DNA of 64,000 bases. Source: Odontesthes bonariensis (lineage: Eukaryota; Chordata; Actinopteri; Atheriniformes; Atherinopsidae). The stretch lies in contig NC_134524.1 in NCBI RefSeq assembly GCF_027942865.1, positions 5,461,036-5,525,035 of the forward strand, written 5' to 3'. A program made the position numbers and the translations under genes. Positions 30,001 to 41,464 of the stretch are shown here, in pieces. The notes beneath the pieces were generated by a model. That model searched no databases. It was not told the origin of the DNA and saw only the letters and a list, made by a program, of their open reading frames with translations. How positions within the stretch are numbered: position 1 is the first letter of the stretch; every line of letters begins with the position of its first letter.

Positions 30001-32348
30001 AGGCAGCAAAAATAGAACAACAAAGTGTAGCTGATCGGAGCCCAAAACTGATCAAATCACTTGCTCCAACGTGTACAAACAGTTGAAGGATTTGCTTCTA
30101 ACTACGTTTAGATACAAAACCAGACAAAGACACGTCTGTAGTACCACAGCCCAACGAAGCACGGCTACAAATGGGACAAGATTGCTCTCCCAAAGCTCCA
30201 CCAGCTGGTCTCCTCAGCTCTCTCTCAGATGTTTAAAGACTGTTGTTAAAAGAAGACGGGATGCCACACAGACTGTTTTTAGACGTGTTGCTGCCATCAA
30301 ACTCAAGATGAGTGAACATTAATCACAAAACAGTAACTTTCAACATTTGATATGTTCTGTTGTGAATCATTTGCTGTGAGTTTAATTGACTCTTTACACA
30401 CTCAGTGGGGTCACATGGCCCTGAAAGGATCGGATTATTGACTGAATTACAATAAGAATGAGTTGAGCAAGGGTAATTATCCTTGGCTATATGGCGGTGA
30501 ATGATTGGGATCAGAGGCACAAAGCGTGTCATACCCCGGTATGATGGGTGGCGCTGTACCCATTCCAGCTGTTGCTAATAGAGCCACTTCCTGTTGACCT
30601 CTTCACCACCAACAACAACAACAAACTCAGGCATTGGAGAAAGATGGAGAACGCAGAGCAAGATGAAGCTACGTCCCTCTACATTTGGTCTGTGATGAGC
30701 TGCTTGTTGCACAAACTCCATCGCGTTGTTTGTTTCTTTCTGACGGCGACAACAACAGTAATATCGTCTCGTTTGACTTCTGGGTCACGACCCCGGGAAA
30801 AATTTGTAACGCAAAGTCTAATTCACCACGTGCTTCAGGGTCTACAAACACGTTTGATTTGACTTTCAACCCAGTTATCTCGGCGTCTTAATCCGATCCA
30901 ATCCAATTTCTTGTCAGATTAAGGTGTCTACATGCACTTAATAACTCAGTCTGATTGTAATTTAGCCAATAATCTGATCCTTTCAGTGCCATGTAACCCC
31001 ACTGACTGTCCCAACTGTTTTAGAATGGGGGTTGTAGCATTAATCCACAGTTAGCTCAATTTTCTTAGCTTCCCAAAAGCAAAAAGCGTTGATGAGAACC
31101 AGATTAGCAGGTAAAGTTTGGTGCAAATGTACAAACTCCACTGAAAGAAAAAGTTTGCCATGAGTTTGGACAAATGAAAAATACACAAAAATATGTAAAG
31201 GTTGCGTTGTAACGACGTTAGCATTGTTAGCCACTCTCCCTGTCAGTGGTTTTATTGTTGTGGCTGTTTGGTGTAAGACATGCAACAATGATATCAAACT
31301 TTTATACACTTTTATCACTCTGTGTCTTCAATAAAAAGTACTAAACATGGCAAAGGAACAGATATGAGTGCCACTTTATACAGAGATAATTCAACTATTA
31401 GTTCATGTGACTGTGGCACTGACCAATGAGGCGCCTGACCTTGTAGTCATAGGCGGAGCTAAGCAGCATGTGCTCAGCTGTTGGATGCCACTCAATAATG
31501 GCCACCCGTCTGGAGTGAGCGATCAGAGTCTTCCTGGCTTTGGTGATGTTCTGTCGGACGCCGCAGACCGGAATGTCCCAGATCTTCACCTGCAAACACG
31601 AACGTTCACTGATCACAACGATTTAAACTGGTGAAGAGTGAGATTTTAAAACTTCAGCCTGAGCCTAAGCGCCCGACTCCAGCCTTAACCTTGATTCTGA
31701 ACCCATTTATCAGCAAATTTTCAATTGAAAAAAAACGCAAACAGGAAACACATGGAGAGCATACGGTGCAGTCCTCTGAGCACGAGGCGATGCAGTGATC
31801 ATCAAACGGGTTCCACTTGACGTCCAGGACTCTGGCGCTGTGGCCGCAGACTCTGGGGTGCTGAGGGTCCACCCTGCCCGTCTGAAAGAGAGCATTTTAT
31901 TTACATCTTGTTCTAAAATATCAGTCCAATCAGTGTTTATCGAAACATTGTGACAAAGTTTGGTGTTTCAGTCTGTGAAGTCATCTTTTTAAACGGCTAA
32001 ACAGTTGGTGTTGGATTAAAGGAAAAGTTCAATAATTCGGTGACTTAATAGATTTCTATTTTACTGTTTCACATCTAACAATCATTCGGCATTTATTGTG
32101 TTCATCAGAGGAAAAATGGTGGAATTGAATGATTAAAACCTACATACATGATGGACTGGCAGGACTAAAAACGCCCCGCCCCCAAAGCACTCCGTCACCA
32201 CGGCGAGGAAGCAGGGATTGGCCGAGCAGTAGTGGTTGTCATGGACGCTGCGTGTGATTGGCACCCCATCGTAGCTGTGCCCCTTATTGGCCGGTTTCCC
32301 GAAGACGTGGCGGAACTTGGAGCAGCGGAAAGACGATCGCCACGACAT
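23075..32348 (-). CDS. coro2a: coronin-2A-like actin-binding WD40 protein
   Basis: Thirteen coding exons join in phase on the minus strand: 32348-32148, 31881-31765, 31589-31440, 29416-29216, 29127-29011, 28038-27934, 27723-27627, 26698-26583, 26480-26390, 26292-26138, 24573-24406, 24329-24261, 23140-23075 (1653 bases, 550 aa). All introns are GT-AG. It starts [20 protein letters not shown]. The WD40 propeller (about 10-340) has [54 protein letters not shown] and [20 protein letters not shown]. The coronin extension has [29 protein letters not shown] and [11 protein letters not shown], and the end is a coiled coil ([16 protein letters not shown], then QLELEIKN). Coronins bind F-actin and Arp2/3; mammalian CORO2A is also in NCoR complexes. 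FRHVFGKPA favours 2A over 2B. Human CORO2A is 525 aa. Confidence 0.92.
23169..24201. mobile_element. TIR MITE, copy 2, inside the last coro2a intron
   Basis: Same ends as copy 1 (GGCTGTGTTCGAAACCGC), flanked by a 3-bp direct repeat ATT (23166-23168 and 24202-24204). The left 570 bp match copy 1 closely. The right part is replaced by a 441-bp array of 7-bp units. It separates coro2a exons 12 and 13. Confidence 0.85.
23744..24184. repeat. 7-bp satellite array (YAGTATG)63
   Basis: Exactly 441 bases, or 63 units of TAGTATG or CAGTATG with a few TAGTATT variants. It lies next to the right terminal repeat of the MITE. The two other MITE copies hold only one to three such units there. Long frames across it (Tyr/Ile/Leu/His repeats) are artefacts. 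Confidence 0.9.
24685..25000 (-). repeat. L2-type LINE 3' end in a coro2a intron
   Basis: The reverse-oriented tail TTTATTTGTATAGCACATTT matches the tail at 12165. It is followed by the AACCTGGATTTAAAAATGTC block of the L2 C-terminus. The sequence from 25000 to 25265 is a different, unrecognised repeat or unique DNA. Confidence 0.7.
25532..25955. mobile_element. TTAA-flanked MITE (family A, copy 2, shortened)
   Basis: Has the ends AGGGATAGTTCGCC and AGACGAACTATCCCT, with TTAA at 25528-25531 and 25956-25959. The left arm matches 22-355; most of the right arm is missing. It lies in the intron between coro2a exons 10 and 11. Confidence 0.8.
26740..27620. other. coro2a intron 7, possible MITE remnant
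   Basis: Non-coding. The stretch at about 27196-27480 (block GGAGATGCTATGACCCAGCT) reads like part of an abundant fish repeat, but I could not find its ends. Confidence 0.3.
28080..28475 (+). mobile_element. L2/CR1-type LINE reverse transcriptase fragment
   Basis: The plus-strand translation shows [20 protein letters not shown], then [19 protein letters not shown] and, after a frame change, [11 protein letters not shown]. These are RT core motifs, including the catalytic YADD. The fragment is frameshifted and lies antisense in the intron between coro2a exons 5 and 6. Confidence 0.85.
29500..29827. mobile_element. CACTGAAAAAA-ended MITE, copy 1
   Basis: The ends CACTGAAAAAAG and TTTTTTTCAGTG are mirror images. 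The interior (TAAGTTTTACTTAGGTTTCC) is nearly identical to copies at 56140-56619 and 57722-58197. It lies in the intron between coro2a exons 3 and 4. Confidence 0.75.
29960..31036 (+). mobile_element. degenerate DNA transposon copy carrying a nested MITE
   Basis: The plus strand near 30170-30320 reads like the C-terminal remnant of a fish transposon protein (QLVSS.., [12 protein letters not shown]). It is followed by the common tail GATATGTTCTGTTGTGAAT. The terminal block GTCCCAACTGTTTTAGAATG appears only after the nested element (30403-31004). Superfamily left open (Tc1-like or Kolobok-like). Confidence 0.55.
30403..31004. mobile_element. TIR MITE with 3-bp target duplication, nested
   Basis: Inverted repeats of about 60 bp begin CAGTGGGGTCACATGGC on the left and mirror it at the right. 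They are flanked by ACT on both sides (30400-30402 and 31005-31007). A 3-bp duplication fits PIF/Harbinger-like elements. Removing the insert rejoins an older transposon end. Confidence 0.75.
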
Positions 32349-32399
32349 CTGAAGGACTGGAAACAAAAAAAAAAGGACTGGAGACACCGGAGGAAGAAG

Positions 32400-33310
32400 A
32401 TTTAATTTGTGCTTCAGAATATGAAAATTTTTGCCTCAAATATAATATGATCATCAATCAAATTTCTTTGTATCCATAATAAAAGCCATCCCTAAACCTA
32501 CTTTACATTTAATGCAAGAGCTTGTTTCCAACTCCACTCACATCACTCCTAATTTTACACTTCTTCTAGTTGGAAATTGTCATTTCAAGGCAATTATGAT
32601 TCCTAATATAACAATTAGAAAGATGTTTGATGACATCGCGCACCCTTTTATTGTCATTTCGTAACTCCATTAAACAAATTTTCTCCAAAGAAGACATATA
32701 TGGATGCGTTCTAAATATTTAAAATTCCCCATTAATCCCAAAGAAAAAGAAATTCACTTTAAAATCCTAAATGGTGAATATCCATCCGGAGAGCTACTGA
32801 GACGGAGATTTGGTTTTGAATCGGATGGATGTGTGTTTTGTGGAGAGGATGAAACTTCTGATCACTTGATTTTTCACTGTATGTTTTCCCGCAACATTCT
32901 GGATTGATGTTCATGACTGGCTGCAGACGGGGATCCGTCTCCAACCCTTCTCCCTAAAGACATTATTTATGGTGTTATTATGGTTAACAGTGAATGGGAC
33001 TTTCTGGTCAAAAACATATTATTATTCGGAAAATATTTCATACATAAATGTAAATATATGAATGTAAAAACCCAGATTTTTTGTATTTTATAAAGATTTA
33101 CTTTCCTTTGCCAAAGCCCTTAATATTATAAAAAGTAAAAATGCTATGAAACTTTTTAGTTTGTTTGAAAAATACGATTTGCGACAAAAGCCCTAGCAAA
33201 CATTAATTTGTCTTTTTTGTCTATTTTCATGTTTTTTCTGTATATAAGATGCCATGTATTCTGTACATGATTTAATAATAAAAAATAAATAGACAAATAA
33301 AAATGAAAAA
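32400..33310 (+). mobile_element. L1/Tx1-like LINE 3' relic
   Basis: An open stretch at 32704-32907 encodes CVFCGEDETSDHLIFHC, the Cys/His motif found after the RT domain in L1/Tx1-like LINEs, preceded by KILNGEYPSGELLRRRFGF. The region ends in an A-rich tail near 33310. It lies in the coro2a 5' intron. Confidence 0.65.
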
Positions 33311-33656
33311 AAAATTCATTTGTGCTTCAGCAACTCAGGTTGTTGGGACAAAAGATGGAAATAAAACACATTTTGAGGATTCTAGCTCTTCTGTGAAGAA
33401 CAAAAGTTCCCATAGTACAAATCAATTGAATTATCAGTATATATTAGATTCAGGTTGTTTTAGGCCTACATTTAGTTTTCAGCTCAGAGTCCCGAAGAGG
33501 TGACAATTAATTTAGTTTACGCTCCACTTAAACCTTTCTGCTGCATGTCAAGTGAGAAATAAACTTTTAATCACACATTCACGTCAGCAGCTTGCGCCGT
33601 CGTGGGCGTAAATGCTCACATACTTCCCTGTGTACCACACCTGTTACCTGAGGGTT

Positions 33657-33670
33657 CCACTAGGGGGCGC
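33657..33670 (+). promoter_or_regulatory. CTCF-like core motif
   Basis: CCACTAGGGGGCGC matches the CTCF core consensus exactly. It lies in the putative 5' intron of coro2a, about 1 kb from its likely first exon. Confidence 0.5.
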
Positions 33671-34713
33671 ACCAGATGACTCGGAGTGGGCGGAGCCAAC
33701 GTATTTGCAGGATGTAAAATGTACATTTTTTATTTATTGATAGATGTGGTCCTTATGAGGACAAAATCCTGGTTCTGCTGAAGCAGAACGTCTTTCTAAG
33801 GTTGTGGTTGAGGTTTAGGGATAAGCTATGAATTAAGTTTATGGTTAGACTGATAGCGGTTAGGTTTACGATGACTGTGCAAGCCTGCATACGTGTGTGT
33901 GCTCCAGACCAACGTAATCTCATAATAGTGTTGTGGAACTGAACCAGCTTCATTATCTGGTCTAATCAATAATGCAATCAGCTGGCTTTACCGTCTCTCA
34001 TAATGATTTCAATAATAAATCCCTTTCTTTGACATGCGGACCTTTTTATTCGTACAAACGCGCCTGCAAATTGAAACTCTCTCGTCCGTGACAGGGTCTT
34101 TGTGCCTTTTAAATATTCATATGTTACATGGACACTTCTTGATGTTACAAACTTATCCTGACCTTTGACCTTTACCGTCATGTGTTAAAGATGGAGAGAA
34201 GAAGAAAGAAAATAACAGAGCATCATGAAGCTGCACCCTATAATCTGATTATTATCAGTTTTTAAAGTTTTTATCCTCAAATTAGTTAGTTTTTTGCTAA
34301 ACTAAGCATTTTCCCAAGCATTTTTTAACCATCAACCTTTTCTGTATGTATATAATATGAATTTTAAAAAAACACGACAAGCCAATTGTTGACCAAGCAT
34401 GGGCATCAGGAATGAAAATCATGACTTTACAGCAGCTTGAAGAGAAACTTTTCTGCAGGTGGAACTACGAGAAAAAGACAGAAAAGGTGGAAATCCTCAG
34501 AGAAAAACTGCAGAAACTGTTGTAGTTACATCCGTCCAGCACTGCTGTCGTTTTCCTGGCTCACGGACCCCCGCAGATTTGGGCAGATGATAAAACCTAC
34601 ATGGCCCGGACTCCCCTCCATGGACACATAAGGTGTTTACCATCTACTGATGAGCAGGTAGAGCTCATACCAGCAGGGCTCTTTGTTGGTTAGGAATAAG
34701 GAAGTAGTCTTAC

Positions 34714-34800
34714 CTCAGCTAAAAGTCACGTAACAGTCGCAGTTCTGTGTCTGCGGACCTCCGCCTGCATCCACCTCCGGGCTGCTCTGCCCGCTTTTTG
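34714..34800 (-). other. coro2a: putative non-coding first exon of coro2a
   Basis: On the minus strand a GC-rich stretch ends at 34714 in a strong donor, TGAG followed by GTAAGA. The coding exon that starts with ATG at 32348 has an acceptor AG directly before the ATG, so an upstream leader exon is required. The 5' limit is a guess. Confidence 0.4.
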
Positions 34801-35737
34801 TGCGTGATGGTGGGTTCACTCCTTATCCATGACGTCTGGCCTCTGCTTCCACATTAGCTGAGCCGTTTATGCACGGCTGCTCGCACACAAATGCCCCGCG
34901 ACAACTCGATACCACCGCCACCCTCGCATGCATTTACACACAAAAGCAGCTCCAAGACGGACCCCCTTCATGTTCGTGAATCTGTCAGAGACCAACAAAT
35001 ATGTTACAAAAGCATCTACAGAAGTTTAACACCGTTAAGATTCACGACTTCTGTTCAACATTTAATTAATATCTTTAATGACATTTCAACACATCTGCAG
35101 TGGAAGTTTTAAAGGCCTTCAGTCCTAACTCATAACTTTATTTGTTACGAATTAAACCGCTAATTACCATCCTTCTTAGTGGGTGATGCTTTAATAGAAA
35201 TCAGTGTAGTCCTGAAGGGATGGATGTTATGTTTGTGCAGTTGGCTGGTGCTTTTATCCAAAGCCAAACATTATGGGGGTCTTGCCCAACGGGCGTCACT
35301 TGGGTATGGCAGCTGCCACACCTTGGCTCCAGGGGAAAATGTAAATGTTCACTTTTCTTTTTTTCTTTTTAAAAAAAAAATTGTGGAATTACCCTGTGTC
35401 AATTTGTATTGATTATTCTATTATTTGATACATTTAAATTAACTACAAATTAAATTCTTACAACACAATCAATTAATCTAAGTATCATCTTCCCCAACAC
35501 TTGTATCCCCTTTTGAAAGCTTTTGAAAGCACCTCCGCCACTAATGCTAATGCTAATGCTAATGCTAACAGGGAGACGGAGACTACATGTTGGGAGACTG
35601 AGAACTCCTCCTCCACACGGACTTCTCAAATTGAGTCTGAGATTTGTGAGTCCCCACCGATTTCTCAGCTTGAAAGAGCTGGATCCGACTTGGACGGCGA
35701 TAAGGAAGGTCAAGGCCCGGGTGCGGGCGCGGGCGCC

Positions 35738-36014
35738 AGTACAACTACAGCAGTACTACTACAGCAGTACAACTACAGCAGTACAACTACAGCAGTACAA
35801 CTACAGCAGTACTACTACAGCAGTACAACTACAGCAGTACTACTACAGCAGTACTACTACAGCAGTACTACTACAGCAGTACAACTACAGCAGTACTACT
35901 ACAGCAGTACAACTACAGCAGTACTACTATAGCAGCACAACTACAGCAGTACAACTACAGCAGCACAACTACAGCAGTACAACTACAGCAGCACAACTAC
36001 AGCAGTACAACTAC
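35738..36014. repeat. 14-bp minisatellite
   Basis: About 20 tandem units alternating AGTACAACTACAGC and AGTACTACTACAGC. A short (TAATGC)4 run lies just upstream at about 35541-35566. Frames of 143 and 171 codons through here are artefacts of the 14-bp unit. Confidence 0.9.
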
Positions 36015-36079
36015 ATGCTGGGCATGTATAGTTATTGATTGATACTGTAGTCATGTGACTATAGTGAAGTTGCCATACC

Positions 36080-36215
36080 TTAGCTTTGGCTGAATTGACG
36101 CCACTGGTCTTGCCTAAGGGACTTCTACTGAAGGAACCACTACCGCCACTAGGGGTCACCTTATGGATTTGAACCCAGGTCACCCACAACCTTACCACTA
36201 CACTATCCAGTCCAG
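36080..36215 (-). repeat. tRNA-derived SINE
   Basis: Reverse-complemented, it reads TAGTGTAGTGGTAAGG (A-box-like) and, about 20 bases later, GGGTTCAAATCC (B-box). A second B-box-like GGTTCGAGCCC lies, also on the minus strand, near 36290. Confidence 0.55.
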
Positions 36216-36408
36216 ACAGTGTACTAAAAACATAGCGGCAGAATGTCTAAGTTACCCACGATCTATTCCTAACAGCAGTCGTCCCCAAGTGGGCTCGAAC
36301 CACCAACCTTTCAGTTAACAGAACCGAACGCTCCACAGAGACTTGGTATTGATAGATGGTAACAGCACTTTTCTGTGGGGCACAAAGTCTGTTTCCCAAC
36401 ATTATCTT

Positions 36409-37071
36409 TAGGGCTGGGCGAGTTAATTATCTCGTTATTATTCCGTTAACATGTTAATTATTTAACGCCGATAAATATTTTATCGCGCATTAACGCAGGT
36501 TTTATTATTGTAAAAGTCTGTTGAATGCATCACATTCACACAGTTACAGCAAACACCACAAAGCATGGAGTGATGAAATAAAAATAAACTAGCAGGTAAC
36601 ATCACCGCTACAGGTGCTCCTCGGTCTGTGTGAAGCTCATGGAGCTAACTAGCGCTACTTCCTGTTTGTTTCAACATAAAAGCACGTATTTCAAAATAAA
36701 TTTAAAAAAAACCTCCTGCATTCACAGCCAAGTTGAATTGTCTTCTCAGCGTAGTAGTTCCAGTCTAAAATATCACTTAAAGGCTAAACACACAACTGAT
36801 AGCAGCAAGTCATTCAAGGAAACAGACAGTGGAGCGAGGCTTCTACATAAAAACTACAGAAAGATGCTGATGTTAAAAGTGTGTTTGCACAACAAATGTT
36901 ATGGCACTTTCATTCATATGGCAGCACATTTAAAATAAAGCTAAATGCTAAAAGCTATACGCTACTTTTGGATTCATTTTTGGATTTTGCGTACAAATGC
37001 GATTAATCGTGATTAATCAGGGAAATCATGTGATTAATTAGATTAACAATTTTAATCGTTGCTCAGCCCTA
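36409..37071 (+). mobile_element. non-autonomous hAT element with BED-finger remnant
   Basis: The ends TAGGGCTGGGCGAG and TTGCTCAGCCCTA are flanked by a near-perfect 8-bp duplication (ATTATCTT / ATTATTTT). Inside, the plus-strand frame at 36630-36938 contains SQVELSSQRSSSSLKYHLKA then KH, the end of a BED zinc finger as in hAT transposases. The rest of the transposase is missing. Confidence 0.8.
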
Positions 37072-37849
37072 ATTATTTTATATTCTCTTACAGACAAAAC
37101 TCCAAACACAGGTAGAGCCTGTTGGATTTTTGAATTTTCGATCATTACTGAATCGTTTTTTATGATTACTGAAAGAGCCTCAGAACTGCAACCAGTACAT
37201 ATCTATTGATTTCACCCTTGTTTTAATTTAAATAATATAACAGTGGATGCATCAACCTTTGAGACATCGATCACGGGTGAGACCGCCCCTCACTCAAACT
37301 CTAAAGAAGTTTAAATTATATTCGTGGCTTTATTGCAGCCACGTTGGGTCTGTAATGCGCGGTTTATTCGGGTTATATTCCTGCATGTTTTTGTGTTTGC
37401 TGCCCTGTTATTTGTGCTGTAGTCTGTCTTGGTTAGAACAACACTGAAGGAAGGTTAAACAACATTCCTGTTGACAGTCTCTTTGTTTTGATGTCTATAT
37501 TTTAAGCACAGCAGCCGGGGGCTAAATGCCGTTCTAAGGAGGAAACGTCGGACCAAAAACAGCCCGACTGGGAAGGTTTTTCAGGGTTTGCAGAGCCAAA
37601 CACTTCTGACTGGTCCAGTATTCCCAGTATTTTACTTCCCCCCTCCTGTCTCAGTCATCTTAGGTTCAATATTTACAGTAGCTCATAAAAGCTGTAATTT
37701 TTTAACCACAGTTGTTACTGTACTGAAATCAGAGCAATAAAATGTTAATCTATGAGCTTTGTGTGGGCAGTGCTGACTCTCTGGAGAGGATGTACCCCGT
37801 ACCTTAGACCCAAGGCTTATCAGCTGCCACTGGGCGAGTCGACAAACCT

Positions 37850-38015
37850 TCACAGGGCCACACAGAGACAAACGAGACAAACACCCATCCAGACTCACAC
37901 CTCGGGTCAATTCAGGGTCACCAGTTAACCTAACATGCATGTTTTTGGGCGGTGGAAGGAAGCCGGAGTACCCGGAGAGAGCCCACACATACACGGGGAG
38001 AACATGCAAACTCAG
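37850..38015. repeat. dispersed vertebrate repeat block
   Basis: CACCAGTTAACCTAACATGC followed by GGAAGCCGGAGTACCCGGAG and GGGGAGAACATGCAAACTC is a very widespread fish and vertebrate repeat. Its exact class is not assigned here. Confidence 0.55.
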
Positions 38016-38224
38016 AAAGTTTATCAACACATTTTCAAATTTATAACACATATACTTATGGATCACATTGAAAACCTTCCACAGCTTCTTCTTTTTAACT
38101 GTTCTGTACCTTTTTACCTGTGAATGAAAGAAAAACAAACACTTCTTCCACTCTGAGGATTCTGTAGAACATTCTGACTGGTTTATGATGTCATAATGTC
38201 AGCAGATTCTGCTCTCTGTCTGCA

Positions 38225-38308
38225 GCTGCAGGTGTTCTTCTTCTTGGGATTTTAAGCACGTTTCACACCAAATCAGACTATAACACACTATAAGCTGCAT
38301 CCAAACAG
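38225..38308 (+). other. putative 5' UTR exon of the tandem-UBA gene
   Basis: The stretch ends in a strong donor, AACAG followed by GTAAGG. The next coding exon begins after a good acceptor (TTTCTACTCTTCAG at 39041-39054), so an upstream exon is expected. The left limit is not defined. Confidence 0.4.
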
Positions 38309-38859
38309 GTAAGGAAACTGAGATTTGATTAAGATGTCACAAAGTGTCACTTTTATGATAATTTGCGTGAATAACTAAAAATAATTTCTACTATGTATAA
38401 AATATACATCCCTGTTCTTCCTCTACAGTAATAACTTGACAGACAGGTTGGAATAGCTGATACTAATGACATCTTGTCATCTTAAAAACCTTCTTGCACA
38501 TACTACTACAAGCCTTGTTTTTACTGTTTTTGAACCAGCTTTAACCACGATGCAAACTTGGGATTATCTTGCCATTTTTAAACAATAATTACGCTGTAGT
38601 AGCTGCTAACATGCTTGTTATCATTCCCTGAAATCAGTAAAGGAGTATTGTAAGTGCCACTTATTATAAAGATGATAAAAATTTAAAAAATCCCGTTTTT
38701 GTTAACTCTTTCTGACTTTTCAAACATGAATTTAAGACTTTTCTTACTAAATTAAAGCTTTAGTTTTAGATAATTTAATAAAAGATGGGTTTTACTGATC
38801 TGGACAAATCCTGTAAATGGTAAACATAAACCCAAAGCCTAAATGTTGAAATACCCGGC

Positions 38860-38960
38860 ATAAGATTTCCTTCTCTGAGTTTCTATGCTGATGATACAGT
38901 GATGTACAACAGTCAATGACACTGTTTCACAGACATGTAAATAGGCTGTAAACCATCTCC
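38860..38960 (+). mobile_element. small LINE RT remnant
   Basis: The plus strand near 38883 reads YADDTVMYNSQ then a stop, matching the catalytic RT motif of LINEs. It is only a short scrap in intron 1 of the tandem-UBA gene. Confidence 0.35.
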
Positions 38961-39058
38961 ACCAACATCTTCCAAGTGAATATTTTAAATGGTAGATGGA
39001 CCATGTTGAGTTAACTTCATGCTCAGGAGCAACTGCTCTCTTTCTACTCTTCAGGTGA

Positions 39059-40072
39059 ATGGCAACAATGCAACCCAACTGTAGTAAGACCCCAGAGGCT
39101 GTTATGAAGTCAGTCCAGCTGACACGGATGCTGAAGAATGTCAGTTTTATGGTGAGGAAACTCTTTAGTCACGCATCATTCTGTGGTAGTTGAGTATTTG
39201 ATGTAATATGTGTTGGTTACTTGAGTAAAAAAACTCAGAATTGGGCCAAATAAGGAGGTGAAAATGATAAAACTGAGGTGGGACACCACTTAGAGTCACT
39301 AATCAAAGCAAACAAACATGCTGTGGTAGCCACTGACATCCATATTTTTCTTGTACAGAAACTGCAGCTGTCATCAAACAATATGGCTGCTTGATTTTTC
39401 AAACTTTATTGACCTATCTTTTCTTTTTAATTTGTAGAATACCAACAAACCCTCGGAGGCAGCCTTCAAACAAGGCTGCCAACCTTTGGACACCACACAA
39501 CGGTATGAAAAAGACCATTTTTACTGCTTTTTAAATGGTCAAATGAGCTATTAATTGGCTCAGTACGTAAACACACATCACTGGATGATGTGGACAAATT
39601 AAAGTATTGTGTTTATTTCAGGTTTCTATTTGTAAAGGTTATTAGCTCTCATGACAAAGTGCCACCATGTTCTTAATCACCACCCGTTTACTACAGGAAC
39701 TGTACCATCCTGCCTGGGACCGACCCAGAAAACTCACTGATAGTCCGTGAAGCGCTGAGGATGAACCTGCCTAACCACCTGGTTCTCAGAAGTGTCCAGA
39801 ACAGGTTTCACAGCAACGGCTCGAATTTTAATGACCTAAAAGATCTGGTCATTGACCTGTTTGCAAAAAGACCCTCAGAGGACGGGGAGGTTCCCATGGA
39901 GACAAATCAGCTGGAAGATGCCATGATGATGAACAGCCCAGTGGTGAAGAGGGCTCTGAGGATGGGTGTTCCTCCTCACCTCATTAAGCCAAAGCTTCGT
40001 GCCAAGATCTTATTCAGTGGAGCATGCTACCCTGACGTCAACGAGCTTCTTTCAGATTTGAACCTGAAGTAG
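39059..40072 (+). CDS. tandem UBA-domain protein, IAP-like, lacking BIR and RING
   Basis: Three coding exons join in phase: 39059-39151 (acceptor at 39053-39054), 39438-39502 and 39697-40072, giving 177 aa. An AATAAA follows within 25 bases of the TAG. The N-terminal 60 residues are unrecognised and lack transmembrane or signal features. Residues 65-108 and 132-176 are related to each other: NSLIVREALRMNLPNHLV and NSPVVKRALRMGVPPHLI. Each continues into a pattern like the UBA of cIAP1/2 and XIAP (motif NxxVxxALxMG, later a conserved GxxYxxVNxL-type helix). In that family UBA domains bind ubiquitin chains. No BIR or RING is present, so it cannot be a caspase inhibitor or E3 ligase of the usual kind. 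It may be an IAP-derived ubiquitin-binding adaptor or an unrelated UBA protein. Assignment is by remembered similarity only. Confidence 0.6.
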
Positions 40073-40269
40073 TGGAAAACAGTAAGATGATGAATAAAAG
40101 TTTTACTTACTTGCAATGCAGAGCTTTTTATGCTTTTACACAGAGAGAGTTGGTCTTTTGCCTTCATCCACCCATAAATTATCACTTGTTTTGTCAGTTT
40201 TATGTCAAAATTCTAAGGATATCAGAAGAAATATTACTAGAGGGAACTTGTTCTTAACACAACAGACCG

Positions 40270-40690
40270 GAGCAGCGCCCTCATTACTGCCGACGAAGCC
40301 CCAGATCATCTGTCCATCTCTTGCTCCAGCTCCAACTCATCAACAAATCGCCAAGATATTTGAACTCATGCCCGACCCGGAAAGAGCATTCCACCCTTTT
40401 CCGCTTGAGAACCAAGGCCTCTGGCCTGGAAGAGCGTACTCTGACCAGAGTACTCAGCCATGAACCACTCCGGTGCAGCTGAAGGTTGTGGCTTGAAGAA
40501 GCCAACAGAACCACATCATCTGCAAAGATCCTGAGGCTCCTAAACCAGACGTCCTACTGAAATATCTCCTGATATTGGAGATCCTGTCCACGAAAATCCT
40601 GCGGTGTCTGGCAGAGTCCAACATGCACCATAAAAGAGTTCGACCTTGTGCCAAGAGTGTGGACAGCTCTTACTTTGGTTGTACGGGAAC
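40270..40690 (-). mobile_element. Rex3/RTE-type LINE reverse transcriptase relic
   Basis: Minus-strand frames show DDVVLLASSSHNLQ (the FADD block), then RPEALVLKRKRVECSFRVG and EFKYLG, characteristic of Rex3/RTE elements. Frameshifts break it. It begins about 200 bases after the stop of the tandem-UBA gene. Confidence 0.8.
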
Positions 40691-40721
40691 TAAATAACCT
40701 GTAAAAGCGACTGTCCCAGAC

Positions 40722-41435
<714 letters not shown>

Positions 41436-41464
41436 TCCCAGACTCCCATAGCATCTCTAACATT

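Noticed and set aside
33770..33880. Degenerate GGTTTAGGG/GGTTAGG text resembling telomere repeats
   Set aside because: Too few and too irregular units to call an interstitial telomere; probably chance or a decayed simple repeat.
35501..36038. Long overlapping frames with Tyr/Ser/Thr/Gln repeats
   Set aside because: These are produced by the 14-bp minisatellite, which stays open in several frames.
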